From Flexivirga oryzae (GTDB lineage Bacteria > Actinomycetota > Actinomycetes > Actinomycetales > Dermatophilaceae), in contig NZ_JACHVQ010000004.1 of NCBI RefSeq assembly GCF_014190805.1, positions 62,001 through 126,000 of the forward strand: a stretch of DNA of 64,000 bases. The letters run 5' to 3'. The position numbers were made by a program, and so were the translations under genes. The notes under the pieces are model-generated. The model had not been told where the DNA came from, did not search any database, and was given only the letters and a program-made list of their open reading frames with translations. This document shows positions 7,774-16,939 of the stretch, one piece after another. Position 1 is the stretch's first letter, and every line of letters starts with the position of its first letter.

Positions 7774-9084
7774 GTGATCGACATCAAGCTAGTGCGTGAC
7801 AACCCCGACCTCGTGCGTGCGAGCCAGCGTGCCCGCGGCGCCGACGAGTCCCTGGTCGACCAGGTGCTCGCAGCCGACGAGAAGCGTCGCTCGTCCATCA
7901 CCGAGTTCGAGAGCCTGCGTTCCCAGCAGAAGTCGGTCAGCAAGTCGGTCGGTGCCGCCATGGGCAAGCTGAACGCCGCCCGCAAGGCGGGGGCGGACGA
8001 CGTCGACGTACTCGCCAAGGAGGCCGACGAGGCACGCGCCAGGGCCGCCGAACTCGCGGCCGAGGTGAAGCGGCGGGAGGCCGCCGCGGACCAGGAGGAC
8101 AAGGAGTTCACCGCGCTGATCCGCGAGCTGGACAACATCGTCCTCGACGGTGTGCCGGCCGGTGGTGAGGACGACTTCGTCACCCTGGAGGTCGTCGGTG
8201 AGCCCCGGCAGTTCGATTTCGAGCCGTCGGACCACCTGGAGCTCGGCGAGAAGCTCGGCGCCATCGACATGGAGCGCGGCGCGAAGGTCAGCGGCTCGCG
8301 GTTCTACTTCCTGAAGGGCGCCGGTGCCCGGTTGTCCAATGCGCTGATGGCCTACGCCCAGAGCATCGCCGCCGAGGAGGGCTTCACCCCGCTGGTGGTT
8401 CCGACGCTGGTCAGCCCGGCGACGATGGGCGGCACCGGCTACCTGGACGCGCACGAGGACGTCTACCACCTGGAGTCGGCCGACCTCTACCTCACCGGCA
8501 CCAGCGAGGTGGCGCTCGCCGGCTACCACACCGACGAGATCATCGACCTGAGCGGCGGCCCGCTGCGTTACACCGCCACCTCGACCTGTTACCGGCGCGA
8601 GGCGGGCTCCTACGGCAAGGACACCCGCGGCATCTTCCGGGTGCACCAGTTCACCAAGACCGAGATGTTCATCTACTGCGACCCGGCACAGGCCGTCGCG
8701 GAGCACGAGAACCTGCTGCGCATCGAGCGGCGCCTGCTGGACGGCCTGGAGCTGCCCTACCGCGTCATCGACGTGGCGGCGGGTGACCTCGGCGGCTCGG
8801 CGGCCCGCAAGTACGACTGCGAGGCGTGGGTGCCGACGCAGGGCAAGTACCGCGAGCTGACCTCGACCTCCAACTGCACGACCTATCAGGCGCGCCGGCT
8901 GAACATCCGCCAGCGCGGCGAGGGCGGCAAGACCGAGTTCGTCGCGACGCTGAACGGCACCATGCTCACCGACACCCGGCCGATCGTCGCGCTGCTGGAG
9001 AACCACCAGCAGGCCGACGGTTCCGTGCGGGTGCCGGCCGCGCTGCAGCCGTTCCTCGGCACGGACGTGATCTGGCCCGCGTGA
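7774..9084 (+). CDS. serS: Seryl-tRNA synthetase
   Basis: A 436-residue class II aminoacyl-tRNA synthetase charging tRNA-Ser with serine. The N-terminal long coiled-coil arm (about residues 30-105, rich in Lys, Glu and Ala) binds the tRNA. The catalytic core has the TSEVALAGYHTDEI segment, motif 2 (RGIFRVHQFTKTEMF) and motif 3 (STSNCTTYQARRLNIR). The GTG start at 7774 is placed by the IDIKLVRDNPD N-terminus and lies 8 nt after a TAGCCT -10 box (7760-7765), so the mRNA is probably leaderless. Confidence 0.96.
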   Translation: MIDIKLVRDNPDLVRASQRARGADESLVDQVLAADEKRRSSITEFESLRSQQKSVSKSVGAAMGKLNAARKAGADDVDVLAKEADEARARAAELAAEVKRREAAADQEDKEFTALIRELDNIVLDGVPAGGEDDFVTLEVVGEPRQFDFEPSDHLELGEKLGAIDMERGAKVSGSRFYFLKGAGARLSNALMAYAQSIAAEEGFTPLVVPTLVSPATMGGTGYLDAHEDVYHLESADLYLTGTSEVALAGYHTDEIIDLSGGPLRYTATSTCYRREAGSYGKDTRGIFRVHQFTKTEMFIYCDPAQAVAEHENLLRIERRLLDGLELPYRVIDVAAGDLGGSAARKYDCEAWVPTQGKYRELTSTSNCTTYQARRLNIRQRGEGGKTEFVATLNGTMLTDTRPIVALLENHQQADGSVRVPAALQPFLGTDVIWPA

Positions 9085-9091
9085 GGTCGCG

Positions 9092-9502
9092 TCACCCCTG
9101 ACGACCGAGGGGTATGTCGGGGCGGCCGCGGGTGGGCAGTGGTTTCGTCACGTCCCAGGTGAGCGCGTTGACGCCGGTCAGAACCCTCACCTGGCGCGCC
9201 CAGGAGTAGCGGATCCACGCGTATCGGAAGACGAGCAGCGCCACGAGAGCGAAGGCGAGGACGACGACCCCGCCGAGGAGCAGGTTGGACGCGGTCTTGG
9301 GCGGTTGTGGTCCGACGAGTGCGGTCTTCGCGATCGCGACGGCAGCGAGGAGCAGGATGAAACCGAAAATGGTCGCTCCGCACACGCCCAGCGGCGCCGC
9401 CCCGGACGCGCTGGCCTTGGCACGCGCACCGGCATACGGCTCACGCAGGTCCGGCGGCAACTGATCGTCCCAGGCGCCCCTGACCTTGTACCTGAAGCTC
9501 AT
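9092..9502 (-). CDS. Small two-helix membrane protein, uncharacterised
   Basis: A 136-residue protein with a cytoplasmic-looking N-terminus (MSFRYKVRGAWDDQLP) and two hydrophobic helices around residues 45-65 and 75-98. A basic C-terminal tail follows. A GTG at 9529 would add nine residues; neither start has a strong ribosome-binding site. No family recognised. It ends 7 nt from serS on the opposite strand. Confidence 0.6.
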   Translation of the reverse strand: MSFRYKVRGAWDDQLPPDLREPYAGARAKASASGAAPLGVCGATIFGFILLLAAVAIAKTALVGPQPPKTASNLLLGGVVVLAFALVALLVFRYAWIRYSWARQVRVLTGVNALTWDVTKPLPTRGRPDIPLGRQG

Positions 9503-9677
9503 CGCGCGACCGTCCGGGTGCTCATCCACACCGCATCATGGACCCACATCACTGCCCCCTGCACATCCGCTGAGTGGCCGCAGTGTCGCGGGTCATGCTG
9601 AACGCGGACTGAAAAGCCCCCGGCATCTCCGTCGTCCGACGGAGGCCAGGCCGCACACCACTGGATAACCTCACGGT

Positions 9678-10955
9678 GTGTCCGACTCGTGGCGTCATAC
9701 GCTCACCATCGACGACAGCTGGACCCGTCCGCTGCCCGCCAGGTGGTGGCGCCTGGACGCCCCGGTGGCGCTGTTGTGGCTGGTGGTCGCCGCTGCGTGC
9801 ACGGAGGCCTACCGGGCCGTCGGCGCGCTCGCGCAGGACCAGACGGATCTGCGGCTGCAATACCTGTATGTCGTCATCCCCTGCGCCGCGCTGGTGGTCC
9901 GGCGGCGCTTCCCGCTGAGCGCCACGGCGTTCGTGACCTGCGCCTGGGTCGTCACCGGACAACTCGACGGCCAGCTCACGACGACCCTCGGGATCCAGTT
10001 CGTCTACCTCTTCGCGATCTACTCCGGCACGGCGTGGAGCCGGCACCGGGTGATCGGCGGCTGGGTGGTCGGCGGGTGCCTGCTCGTCCTCGCCGGCTGG
10101 GTCGCCTACGCGCTGGCGATCAAGGGGTATGCCGGGCCGGGCGGCTCGCAGCTCGTCCCCGGGTGGCTGGGCGCCACCATCATCACGATCCTGACCAATG
10201 TCATCTACCTCGGCGGCGCGGTGCTGCTCGGCATCCTGGAATGGCGCAACCTGCGGCGGCGCACCGAGCTGGAGTTGCAGGCCAGGACCATCGACGAGCA
10301 GGCCGAGCAGCTGCGGCAGAAGGCCGTCGACGCCGAGCGGCTGCGCATCGCCCGGGAGTTGCACGACGTGGTCGCCCACCACGTGTCGGTGATCGGGGTG
10401 CAGGCCGGTGCAGCACGCCGGGTGCTCGCCAAACAGCCGGAGGCGGCGCGGGAGGCGCTCGCCGGCATCGAGGATTCCTCCCGGTCCGCCGTCACCGAGA
10501 TGCGTTCTCTGCTGGGCACATTGCGTTCGGGTCCGGAGCCCGACCGCGCGCCGACTCCGGGGCTCGATGACCTGGGCCAACTCATCGACGACTACCGGAC
10601 GAGCGGGCTCACCGTCGACTACGCGGTCGCGGACACCGAGCCGCCGCGCGCCGCGACGGCACCACCGAGTGTCGGGCTGGCCATCTACCGCACCGTGCAG
10701 GAGGCGCTGGCCAATGTGCAGCGGCACAGCACGGCGACACGCGCGTCGGTGGTGACCCGGTTCGGGGAGCGTGCGGATCGGGCGTATGCCGAGGTCGAGA
10801 TCCTCGACGACGGGCACGCCCGAACCGGGACCGGCGGCACCGGCCTCGGACTGGTCGGCATGCGCGAGCGCGCCTCAGCGCTCGGCGGCGAGGTGGAGGT
10901 CGGGCCACGCCAGACCGCGGGCTACCGGGTCCGGGTGCGGCTGCCGTTCGGTTGA
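9678..10955 (+). CDS. Two-component sensor histidine kinase (NarL-type, HisKA_3)
   Basis: A 425-residue membrane sensor kinase. The N-terminal part has about five or six hydrophobic segments (residues 30-190) and no large extracytoplasmic domain, so it probably senses a membrane or cytoplasmic cue. A short coiled coil leads to the HisKA_3 box ERLRIARELHDVVAHHVSV, with H229 as the probable phosphorylated residue. The HATPase domain ends in a GGTGLGLVGMRERA G-box. The GTG start lies 6 nt after TAACCT (9666-9671). The response regulator follows 55 nt downstream and the ABC-2 exporter lies beyond, a common partner for such systems. Confidence 0.9.
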   Translation: MSDSWRHTLTIDDSWTRPLPARWWRLDAPVALLWLVVAAACTEAYRAVGALAQDQTDLRLQYLYVVIPCAALVVRRRFPLSATAFVTCAWVVTGQLDGQLTTTLGIQFVYLFAIYSGTAWSRHRVIGGWVVGGCLLVLAGWVAYALAIKGYAGPGGSQLVPGWLGATIITILTNVIYLGGAVLLGILEWRNLRRRTELELQARTIDEQAEQLRQKAVDAERLRIARELHDVVAHHVSVIGVQAGAARRVLAKQPEAAREALAGIEDSSRSAVTEMRSLLGTLRSGPEPDRAPTPGLDDLGQLIDDYRTSGLTVDYAVADTEPPRAATAPPSVGLAIYRTVQEALANVQRHSTATRASVVTRFGERADRAYAEVEILDDGHARTGTGGTGLGLVGMRERASALGGEVEVGPRQTAGYRVRVRLPFG

Positions 10956-11010
10956 GCAACGGCCGGATAGGCTTGCAGCACGCACTGATTCGCCCCCGAG
11001 AGGTGCAGGT

Positions 11011-11697
11011 ATGACGGACGACACGCCGCCCGCCCGGCCCACCCGGGTCGTCGTGGTCGACGACCAGCGACTCGTACGCAGCAGCTTCGCGATGATGTTG
11101 TCCGTCGAGGACGACATCGACGTGGTGGGCGACGCCGCCGACGGTGCCCAGGCCGTGGAGCTGGTACGACGCCTTCGGCCCGACCTGGTGCTGATGGACG
11201 TGCAGATGCCCGTGATGGACGGGATCGCCGCGACCGAGCAGATCGTCGCCGACGATCTGGCCAAGGTGGTGCTGCTCACGACCTTCGACCGGGACGACTA
11301 CCTCTTCGACGGATTACGTGCGGGGGCAAGCGGATTCCTGCTGAAGAACACCGACCCCGAGGACCTGGTGGAGGCGATCCGGTCGGTCGCCCGGGGGCAC
11401 GCGCTGCTCGCACCCGAGGTCACCCTGCGGGTGATCGAGCGGATGAGCGAGGCCGCTCCCGCCGCCGTGGACGGCGAGCGCGCGAGGGCGCTGGACCGCC
11501 TCACCCCGCGCGAGCGCGAGGTGCTGGAGTTGGTGGGCAGAGGGCTGGCGAACGCCGAGATCGCGCAACGTCTCTTCCTCGGTGAGGCGACCGTGAAGAC
11601 CCACGTGTCCAGTTGCCTGTCGAAGCTGCACCTGCGAGATCGCGTGCAGGCGGTCGTGTTCGCCTACGAGACCGGGCTGCTGCGTCCGGGCGGATGA
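11011..11697 (+). CDS. LuxR/NarL-family response regulator
   Basis: A 228-residue regulator pairing with the adjacent sensor kinase. The receiver domain has the acidic pair DD at 17-18, the phospho-acceptor D63 in VLMDVQMPVMDG and a Lys in GFLLKNTDPE. The C-terminal LuxR helix-turn-helix runs RLTPREREVLELVGRGLANAEIA to VKTHVSSCLSKL. ATG 11011 is preceded by GAGAGG. Targets are unknown; the exporter genes at 12386-14472 are the nearest candidates. Confidence 0.92.
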   Translation: MTDDTPPARPTRVVVVDDQRLVRSSFAMMLSVEDDIDVVGDAADGAQAVELVRRLRPDLVLMDVQMPVMDGIAATEQIVADDLAKVVLLTTFDRDDYLFDGLRAGASGFLLKNTDPEDLVEAIRSVARGHALLAPEVTLRVIERMSEAAPAAVDGERARALDRLTPREREVLELVGRGLANAEIAQRLFLGEATVKTHVSSCLSKLHLRDRVQAVVFAYETGLLRPGG

Positions 11698-11826
11698 GCC
11701 GGCACGCGGACGGGCGGCGCAGCCCGCCGCTCGGATGACGGGGTCCGCGGAAACTCCGTCTCCCGCCGGATCCGCTGGGAACGGGGGCCGTCTACCGTCG
11801 AGGGCAGACGTGAAGGGAGCAGGCGC

Positions 11827-12264
11827 GTGAAGGTCTATCGGGAACACTCCAAGGTCATCACCGGCGTCGGGGTCGTCGTGGCGCTCGCCGGCGTGGTGGT
11901 TCTCGGCTTCGCACTCGCGGGGTCGGCAAGCATCTGGCAGGTCATCGTCGGAGCCGCACTGATCATGGTCGGGTCGCTCATCGCGTCGATGTACGGCGAG
12001 ATCCGGATCGGCCAGAACCAGGTGGAACTCCGGTTGGTTCCGGTGCCCGGGCGCACCATCGACATCGCCGACATCCGCAAGGTTGAGTCCATCGACATCG
12101 CCCCACTGCGTTTCGGCGGCTGGGGCTGGCGCCGCACCGGCCGAGGGACGACTGCGCTGATCCTCAGCGGTGGCCCGGGCGCCCGTCTCCTGCTGGCCGA
12201 CGGCTCGCAGTTCGTGGTCAGCGGTCGGGCGGGACGCGCGCTGCTTGCCGACCTGGGCCGCTGA
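11827..12264 (+). CDS. Membrane protein with two helices and a PH-like C-terminal domain
   Basis: A 145-residue protein with two adjacent N-terminal membrane helices (about 10-30 and 36-56). The cytoplasmic tail contains EIRIGQNQVELRLVP and a RTTALILSGG-like strand pair, the pattern of bacterial PH/DUF3093-like domains. The GTG start follows an AAGGGAG ribosome-binding site. A hairpin terminator follows at once (12269-12288), so the gene ends its own unit. Function unknown. Confidence 0.65.
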   Translation: MKVYREHSKVITGVGVVVALAGVVVLGFALAGSASIWQVIVGAALIMVGSLIASMYGEIRIGQNQVELRLVPVPGRTIDIADIRKVESIDIAPLRFGGWGWRRTGRGTTALILSGGPGARLLLADGSQFVVSGRAGRALLADLGR

Positions 12265-12268
12265 GCAT

Positions 12269-12288
12269 GCTCCGCCCGGTGGCGGAGC
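12269..12288 (+). terminator. Hairpin terminator after the PH-like gene
   Basis: GCTCCGCC and GGCGGAGC form a perfect 8-bp stem around a CGGT loop, 5 nt after the upstream stop codon. There is no U-run, as is usual in actinobacteria. Confidence 0.6.
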
Positions 12289-12385
12289 CTTGCCCCATCA
12301 TCTCCGCCCTGCGCCGGATCCACCCGCGAGCCCCTCGACATACGGTCGACGTGAATGGACAAGAACTGACGAAAGTGATGGAGCC

Positions 12386-13279
12386 ATGCTGCGATTGGAC
12401 GGCTTGACCCGCCGGTTCGGCGACACGCTCGCGGTCGACGACGTCAGCTTCGAGGTGCCGGCCGGGCATCTCGTCGGTTTCGTCGGCGGCAACGGCGCCG
12501 GCAAGACCACCACCATGCGGATGATCATGGGCGTCCTCGCCCCGAGCGGTGGACACGTGCGGTGGGACGACCGGGAGATCACCGCCCGGGACCGGCGCGA
12601 GTTCGGCTACATGCCCGAGGAGCGCGGGCTCTACCCCAAGCAGCCGGTGCTCGACCAGTTGGTCTATCTCGCGCAACTGCACGGGGTTTCGCGCTCGGAG
12701 GCACGCGAGCGTGCGGGTGAGATGCTGGCCCGCTTCGACCTCGGGGAACGTGCCAAGGACAAGTTGGAGACGCTGTCGCTCGGCAACCAGCAGCGGGTCC
12801 AGATCATCGCCGCGGTGATCTCCCGGCCCAAGATGCTGGTGCTGGACGAGCCGTTCTCCGGGCTCGACCCCGCCGCGGTCGACGACATGGTCGGGCTGCT
12901 GCGGGAGTTCACCGTCGCAGGTGTGCCGGTGCTCTTCTCCTCACACCAACTGGACCTGGTCGAACGCCTCTGTGACCGCATCGTCATCCTCTCCCACGGC
13001 CGGCTGGTCGCGAACGGAGCCGCCGACGAACTGCGCCGCAGCGGCCCCGTCCGGCACCGCCTCGTCGCAGGCAGCGACGCCGGCTGGGTGCGCGACCTCG
13101 ACTGGCTGCGGACCGTCGACGTCGCCGGCAACACCGCCATCGTGCAGTTGGCCGCCGCGTCGGACACCGACCGCCTGCTCGCCGAAGCCATGCGCCGCGG
13201 CCCGGTGCGGGAGTTGGCCGAACTGGTGCCGTCCGTCGCGGATATCTACCGCGAGGTCACCGCGGAGGTAGCCACATGA
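12386..13279 (+). CDS. ABC transporter ATP-binding protein (NatA-like)
   Basis: A 297-residue ATPase subunit of an ABC-2 type exporter. Walker A is GGNGAGKTT, the signature is the variant LSLGNQQR rather than LSGGQ, Walker B is MLVLDEPFSGLDP, and the H-loop is SSHQLD. The extra C-terminal domain of about 80 residues fits the NatA/drug-exporter branch. ATG 12386 is preceded by GGAG. Its stop overlaps the permease start in an ATGA arrangement. The substrate is unknown; the neighbouring two-component system suggests an envelope-stress or antibiotic response (inference). Confidence 0.9.
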   Translation: MLRLDGLTRRFGDTLAVDDVSFEVPAGHLVGFVGGNGAGKTTTMRMIMGVLAPSGGHVRWDDREITARDRREFGYMPEERGLYPKQPVLDQLVYLAQLHGVSRSEARERAGEMLARFDLGERAKDKLETLSLGNQQRVQIIAAVISRPKMLVLDEPFSGLDPAAVDDMVGLLREFTVAGVPVLFSSHQLDLVERLCDRIVILSHGRLVANGAADELRRSGPVRHRLVAGSDAGWVRDLDWLRTVDVAGNTAIVQLAAASDTDRLLAEAMRRGPVRELAELVPSVADIYREVTAEVAT

Positions 13280-14472
13280 GCGCCGGAACCACCGACACCA
13301 CAACACATTCGGTATGGCGCCTCGTCGCCGCACGCGAGGTCGCGGTCAAGCTGCGCGACCGCAACTTCCTGGTCTCCACCGCGCTGATGCTGGTGCTCGT
13401 GGTCGCCGCCATCGGCATACAGTTCGTGTTCGCCGGGCACACCGAGACCAAGAAGATCGCGGTGCAGGGATCGGCCGGTTCGTCGATCGTCGCGTCCGCG
13501 TCGGCCCTGGCGAAGTCGGCGGACGCCAAGCTGGACCTGCAGCCGGTGGCCGCCACCTCCGCCGCGGACGTCGAGAAGCATGTGACCGCAGGCAAGGCCG
13601 ACGCGGGTCTGCTGCGCGCCGGCGACGGCTGGCGGCTGGTCGGCAAGTCCAGCCGCACCACGGAGCTGGCGACCTATCTCGGCCAGGCGGTGCAGCAGGA
13701 CGCGGTCCGGCGCAACGCGGCAGCGGCCGGCACCACGCTGGCCGACCTGCAGCGCGGCGCCGACCTGTCCTACGACCTGCTGCAGCCCGGCGGTGACGAC
13801 GAGGGGACGGCCAGAGCCGGCGGCGTCGTCTTCGGCATGCTGTTCTATCTGGCGGCGCTGCTGTTCGGGATGGCCATCGCGAACAGCGTCGTGGAGGAGA
13901 AGCAGAACCGCATCGTCGAGATCATCGCCTCGGCGATCCCGTTGCGACAGCTACTGATCGGCAAGATCGTCGGCAACACCGTGCTCGCACTGGCCCAGGT
14001 GGTGCTGCTGTCCCTCGTCGGTGTGGGCGGACTGCTCGTCACCGACAACGCCGATCTGCTCGACCAGCTGGCGCCCGGCATCGGGTGGTTCCTGCCGTTC
14101 TTCCTGGTCGGCTTCCTGGCACTTGCCGCGCTCTGGGCGGTGGTGGGTGCACTCGCCACCAGGTCCGAGGACGTGCAGTCCACGTCGGCGCCGATGACGG
14201 CGCTGGTGGCGATCGTCTTCTTCGGCGGCATCCTCGCGACAGGGACGGCGCAGACCGTGCTGTCGTTCGTGCCGATCTTCTCCACGATCGCCATGCCGGC
14301 CCGCATTCTGACCGGGGGCACCGCGTGGTGGGAGGCGGCGGCGTCGCTCGTGCTCGCGCTGGCCGGTGCCTACGCGATCCTGCGGCTCGCCGAGCGGATG
14401 TACCGCCGCGCGTTGCTGCAGACCTCGCACAAGATGAGCTTCCGCCAGGCGTTGCGCGCAGGGACCGAGTAG
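13276..14472 (+). CDS. ABC-2 type exporter permease (NatB-like)
   Basis: A 398-residue membrane subunit. One helix near the N-terminus (about 35-55) is followed by an extracytoplasmic domain of about 130 residues and then five or six helices from about residue 185. The sequence VVEEKQNRIVEIIASAIPLRQLLIGKI after the second helix is the typical ABC-2 coupling segment. Translation is coupled to the ATPase gene through the 4-nt overlap. It resembles the Na+/drug exporter NatB; substrate unknown. Confidence 0.88.
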   Translation: MSAGTTDTTTHSVWRLVAAREVAVKLRDRNFLVSTALMLVLVVAAIGIQFVFAGHTETKKIAVQGSAGSSIVASASALAKSADAKLDLQPVAATSAADVEKHVTAGKADAGLLRAGDGWRLVGKSSRTTELATYLGQAVQQDAVRRNAAAAGTTLADLQRGADLSYDLLQPGGDDEGTARAGGVVFGMLFYLAALLFGMAIANSVVEEKQNRIVEIIASAIPLRQLLIGKIVGNTVLALAQVVLLSLVGVGGLLVTDNADLLDQLAPGIGWFLPFFLVGFLALAALWAVVGALATRSEDVQSTSAPMTALVAIVFFGGILATGTAQTVLSFVPIFSTIAMPARILTGGTAWWEAAASLVLALAGAYAILRLAERMYRRALLQTSHKMSFRQALRAGTE

Positions 14473-14482
14473 CACCCTTTCA

Positions 14483-14583
14483 CCGACAGGCCCACCTATC
14501 ACCGAGGCTCAGACACAGACAACCCGTGGGGCTCGTGGGGCGCGTATTTCTGGGCCTGTCGGGCGTTGGTGAGCCTCTCGGTG
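14483..14583 (+). terminator. Four-arm palindromic element with crossed arm order (element A)
   Basis: Four arms lie between the permease and the HAD gene: CCGACAGGCCCA (14483-14494), CACCGAGGCTCA (14500-14511), TGGGCCTGTCGG (14551-14562) and TGAGCCTCTCGGTG (14570-14583). Arm 1 pairs perfectly with arm 3 over 12 bp. Arm 2 pairs with arm 4 with one bulged base. The order is therefore a-b-a'-b', so both stems cannot nest. Related nested elements lie at 45557 and 47793. It overlaps the leader or promoter of the next gene. Confidence 0.55.
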
Positions 14584-14614
14584 GCAGGGGCGCGTCTCGA
14601 CATAGTCTGTTCAC

Positions 14615-15397
14615 GTGCAGAAGAAACTGGTCGCTCTCGACATCGACGGCACTCTGCTCCACCACGACGGCCACCTCAGTGACGGGGTGAGGGATGCGGT
14701 CCGGGCCGTTGCCGACGCCGGCCATCACGTCGTGATCGCAACCGGCCGCAGCATTATCGGCGCCGTGCCGGTCATCGAACGCCTTTCATTGACAGGCGGA
14801 TTCGCGGTGACATCGAACGGTGCGGTCACCGCGACACTGCACGGCGCCGACTGGGAGATCGTCGACAAGGTCACCTTCGACGCCACCCCGGTGCTCGCCC
14901 TGCTCAAGGACGCCTGGCCGGACGCGGTCGTCGGGGTCGAGGACCCGGGCGTCGGCACCAAGGTCAGCGCACAGTTCCCCGACGGCGAACTGGTCGGCCC
15001 GGTGGAGGTACTCGCGTGGGAGGACCTCGGCACGGTGCCGACCACCCGGCTCACCTTCCGCTCCCCGAGCGGCACCTCCGAGGACTTCGCGCGGCTGGTC
15101 GACCGGCTCGGGCTGCACGGGGTCAACTACGCGGTCGGCTACACGGCCTGGCTGGACGTCAACCCCGAAGGCGTCTCCAAGGCGTCCGCACTGGAACAGG
15201 TCCGACGCCAGTTGCACGTCGAGCCCGCCGACACGGTCGCCATCGGCGACCACACCAACGACCTGGAGATGCTGCACTGGGCGGCGCGTGGCGTCGCCAT
15301 GGGCCAGGCGCCGGACGAGGTCAAGGTGGTCGCCGACGAGGTGACGCTCCCGGTCGAGGAGGACGGCGCTGCCGTCATACTCCGGCAGCTGGTGTGA
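14615..15397 (+). CDS. Cof-type HAD-superfamily phosphatase
   Basis: A 260-residue hydrolase of the HAD IIB subgroup, which dephosphorylates sugar phosphates or phosphorylated cofactors. Motif I is ALDIDGTLL, motif II lies in VIATGRS, and motif IV is the AIGDHTNDLEML stretch. The cap domain occupies about residues 85-190. The GTG start lies 6 nt after TAGTCT (14603-14608), consistent with a leaderless transcript. It is followed after 1 nt by the methyltransferase gene, so the two share an operon. Confidence 0.85.
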   Translation: MQKKLVALDIDGTLLHHDGHLSDGVRDAVRAVADAGHHVVIATGRSIIGAVPVIERLSLTGGFAVTSNGAVTATLHGADWEIVDKVTFDATPVLALLKDAWPDAVVGVEDPGVGTKVSAQFPDGELVGPVEVLAWEDLGTVPTTRLTFRSPSGTSEDFARLVDRLGLHGVNYAVGYTAWLDVNPEGVSKASALEQVRRQLHVEPADTVAIGDHTNDLEMLHWAARGVAMGQAPDEVKVVADEVTLPVEEDGAAVILRQLV

Positions 15398-15398
15398 C

Positions 15399-16208
15399 GT
15401 GACCGAGCAGACGATCACCTCGGCGGCGAACCCGCGGTTGAAGACGCTCGTCGCCCTGCGCCGCCGCCGGCGCCGGGAGCAGGAGGGGCGCACCCTGCTG
15501 GAGGGGTATGACGAGCTCGCGCTCGCCCTCGCCGCCGGCGTGCGCCCGGTCGAGCTCTACACCTGCCCGGAGCTGATGGCCGACCCGCACGCGCAGGACG
15601 ACGTCGTGCGGCGCTCGCGGGACGTGGGAGCCCAGGTCGTTCGGCTGGGGCGGGCGGCGTTCGAGAAGGTCGCCTACCGGGAGGGCGCGGACGGCTTCCT
15701 CGCCGTGGTCCCCTCGGTCGGCGCGACCCCACGCGAACTGGTGCTCCCGGCGGACCCGCTGGTGCTGATCGCCGAAGGCGTCGAGAAGCCAGGCAATCTC
15801 GGCGCCATGCTGCGCACTGCCGATGCCGCGGGCGTCGATGCGGTGGTGGCGGCCGACCCGGTGACCGACTGGGGCAACCCCAACGTGGTGCGCAGTTCCA
15901 AGGGCACGGTCTTCTCGGTGCCGGTGGCGACGGCGACCACCGCCGAGACGATCGGGTGGGCTCGCGAACGCGGCATCCGGGTCGTCGCAGCGACCCCTGC
16001 CGCGACCGAACTGCACACCGACGTCGACCTGACCGGCCCGGTGGCGATCGCGGTCGGCACGGAGAAGGAGGGGCTGACCGACGAAGCCCTCGGCGCGGCC
16101 GACGTGCGGGTGCGGATCCCCATGACTGGCAAGGCGAATTCACTGAACGTCGCGACCTCCGCCGCCATCATTCTTTACGAGGCGGTACGGCAGCGGCGGA
16201 CCCGCTGA
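15399..16208 (+). CDS. TrmH/SpoU-family RNA 2'-O-ribose methyltransferase
   Basis: A 269-residue SAM-dependent methyltransferase. An N-terminal substrate-binding domain (ITSAANPRLKTLVALRRRR) precedes the knotted SPOUT domain. The three family motifs are visible as LIAEGVEKPGNLGAMLRTADA, AIAVGTEKEGLTD and IPMTGKANSLNVATSAAI. The target, 23S rRNA or tRNA, cannot be told. The GTG start at 15399 follows the HAD stop by 1 nt. A role beside the HAD phosphatase is not obvious. Confidence 0.88.
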   Translation: MTEQTITSAANPRLKTLVALRRRRRREQEGRTLLEGYDELALALAAGVRPVELYTCPELMADPHAQDDVVRRSRDVGAQVVRLGRAAFEKVAYREGADGFLAVVPSVGATPRELVLPADPLVLIAEGVEKPGNLGAMLRTADAAGVDAVVAADPVTDWGNPNVVRSSKGTVFSVPVATATTAETIGWARERGIRVVAATPAATELHTDVDLTGPVAIAVGTEKEGLTDEALGAADVRVRIPMTGKANSLNVATSAAIILYEAVRQRRTR

Positions 16209-16242
16209 AAGCGGCCCCGACCCACAGTGGCACGATCGGTTC

Positions 16243-16896
16243 ATGCGAGTTGATCATCTGGTTTTTGCCGCAGAACCCGACGGAATGGTCGCGACGGCGA
16301 AGCGACTCGGAGCGCTGCTGGGGGTTGAGCCGGTCGATGGCGGCCTGCACCCGAGATTCGGCACTCGCAACTCGATCATCCCGCTGATGGAGCACCGCTT
16401 CATCGAGGTCGTCGAGGTGCTGGACCACCCGGCGTCCGACAAGGCACCCTTCGGCCAGGCCGTGCGCGCACGCTCCGCGGCAGGCGGCGGCTGGCTCGGC
16501 TGGGTCGTCGAGGTCGAGGACATGTCGATCGCCGAGCGGCTGCTCGGCCGCAGCGCGGTCCCGGGTAACCGGCACCGTCCGGACGGCGTCGAGATCTGCT
16601 GGAAGCAGATCGGCATACGCGGTCTGATGGCCGACCCGCAGGTGCCGTTCTTCATCAAGTGGCCGGCAGGTCAGGAGCACCCGTCGACCGAGGGCCCGAC
16701 GACCGCCGCGCTCGCCGGCATGCAGATCGCCGGCTCGCCGGACCGGGTGCGTGAATGGCTGGGCCTGGTCGGGGAGCCGGGTGTCGACCGGGACGAGTGG
16801 GAGCCGGCGATCGACTTCGATTTCGCCGCGCCGCACGGCACACCGGGTGTGATGTCGGTGAAGTTCAACTGCGCCGAGGGCCCGGTCAGCATCTGA
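16243..16896 (+). CDS. Glyoxalase-like (VOC) domain protein
   Basis: A 217-residue protein beginning MRVDHLVFAA, the usual first strand of the Glyoxalase_3 group of vicinal-oxygen-chelate proteins. It continues with MEHRFIEVVEV as the second metal-ligand strand. The C-terminal half repeats the fold weakly. The reaction is unknown. It lies 34 nt after the methyltransferase gene and could be cotranscribed. Confidence 0.7.
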   Translation: MRVDHLVFAAEPDGMVATAKRLGALLGVEPVDGGLHPRFGTRNSIIPLMEHRFIEVVEVLDHPASDKAPFGQAVRARSAAGGGWLGWVVEVEDMSIAERLLGRSAVPGNRHRPDGVEICWKQIGIRGLMADPQVPFFIKWPAGQEHPSTEGPTTAALAGMQIAGSPDRVREWLGLVGEPGVDRDEWEPAIDFDFAAPHGTPGVMSVKFNCAEGPVSI

Positions 16897-16939
16897 CGGC
16901 GTCCGGCCGGCGACGCGGTCGGCGCGGGAACGGTCGGCC

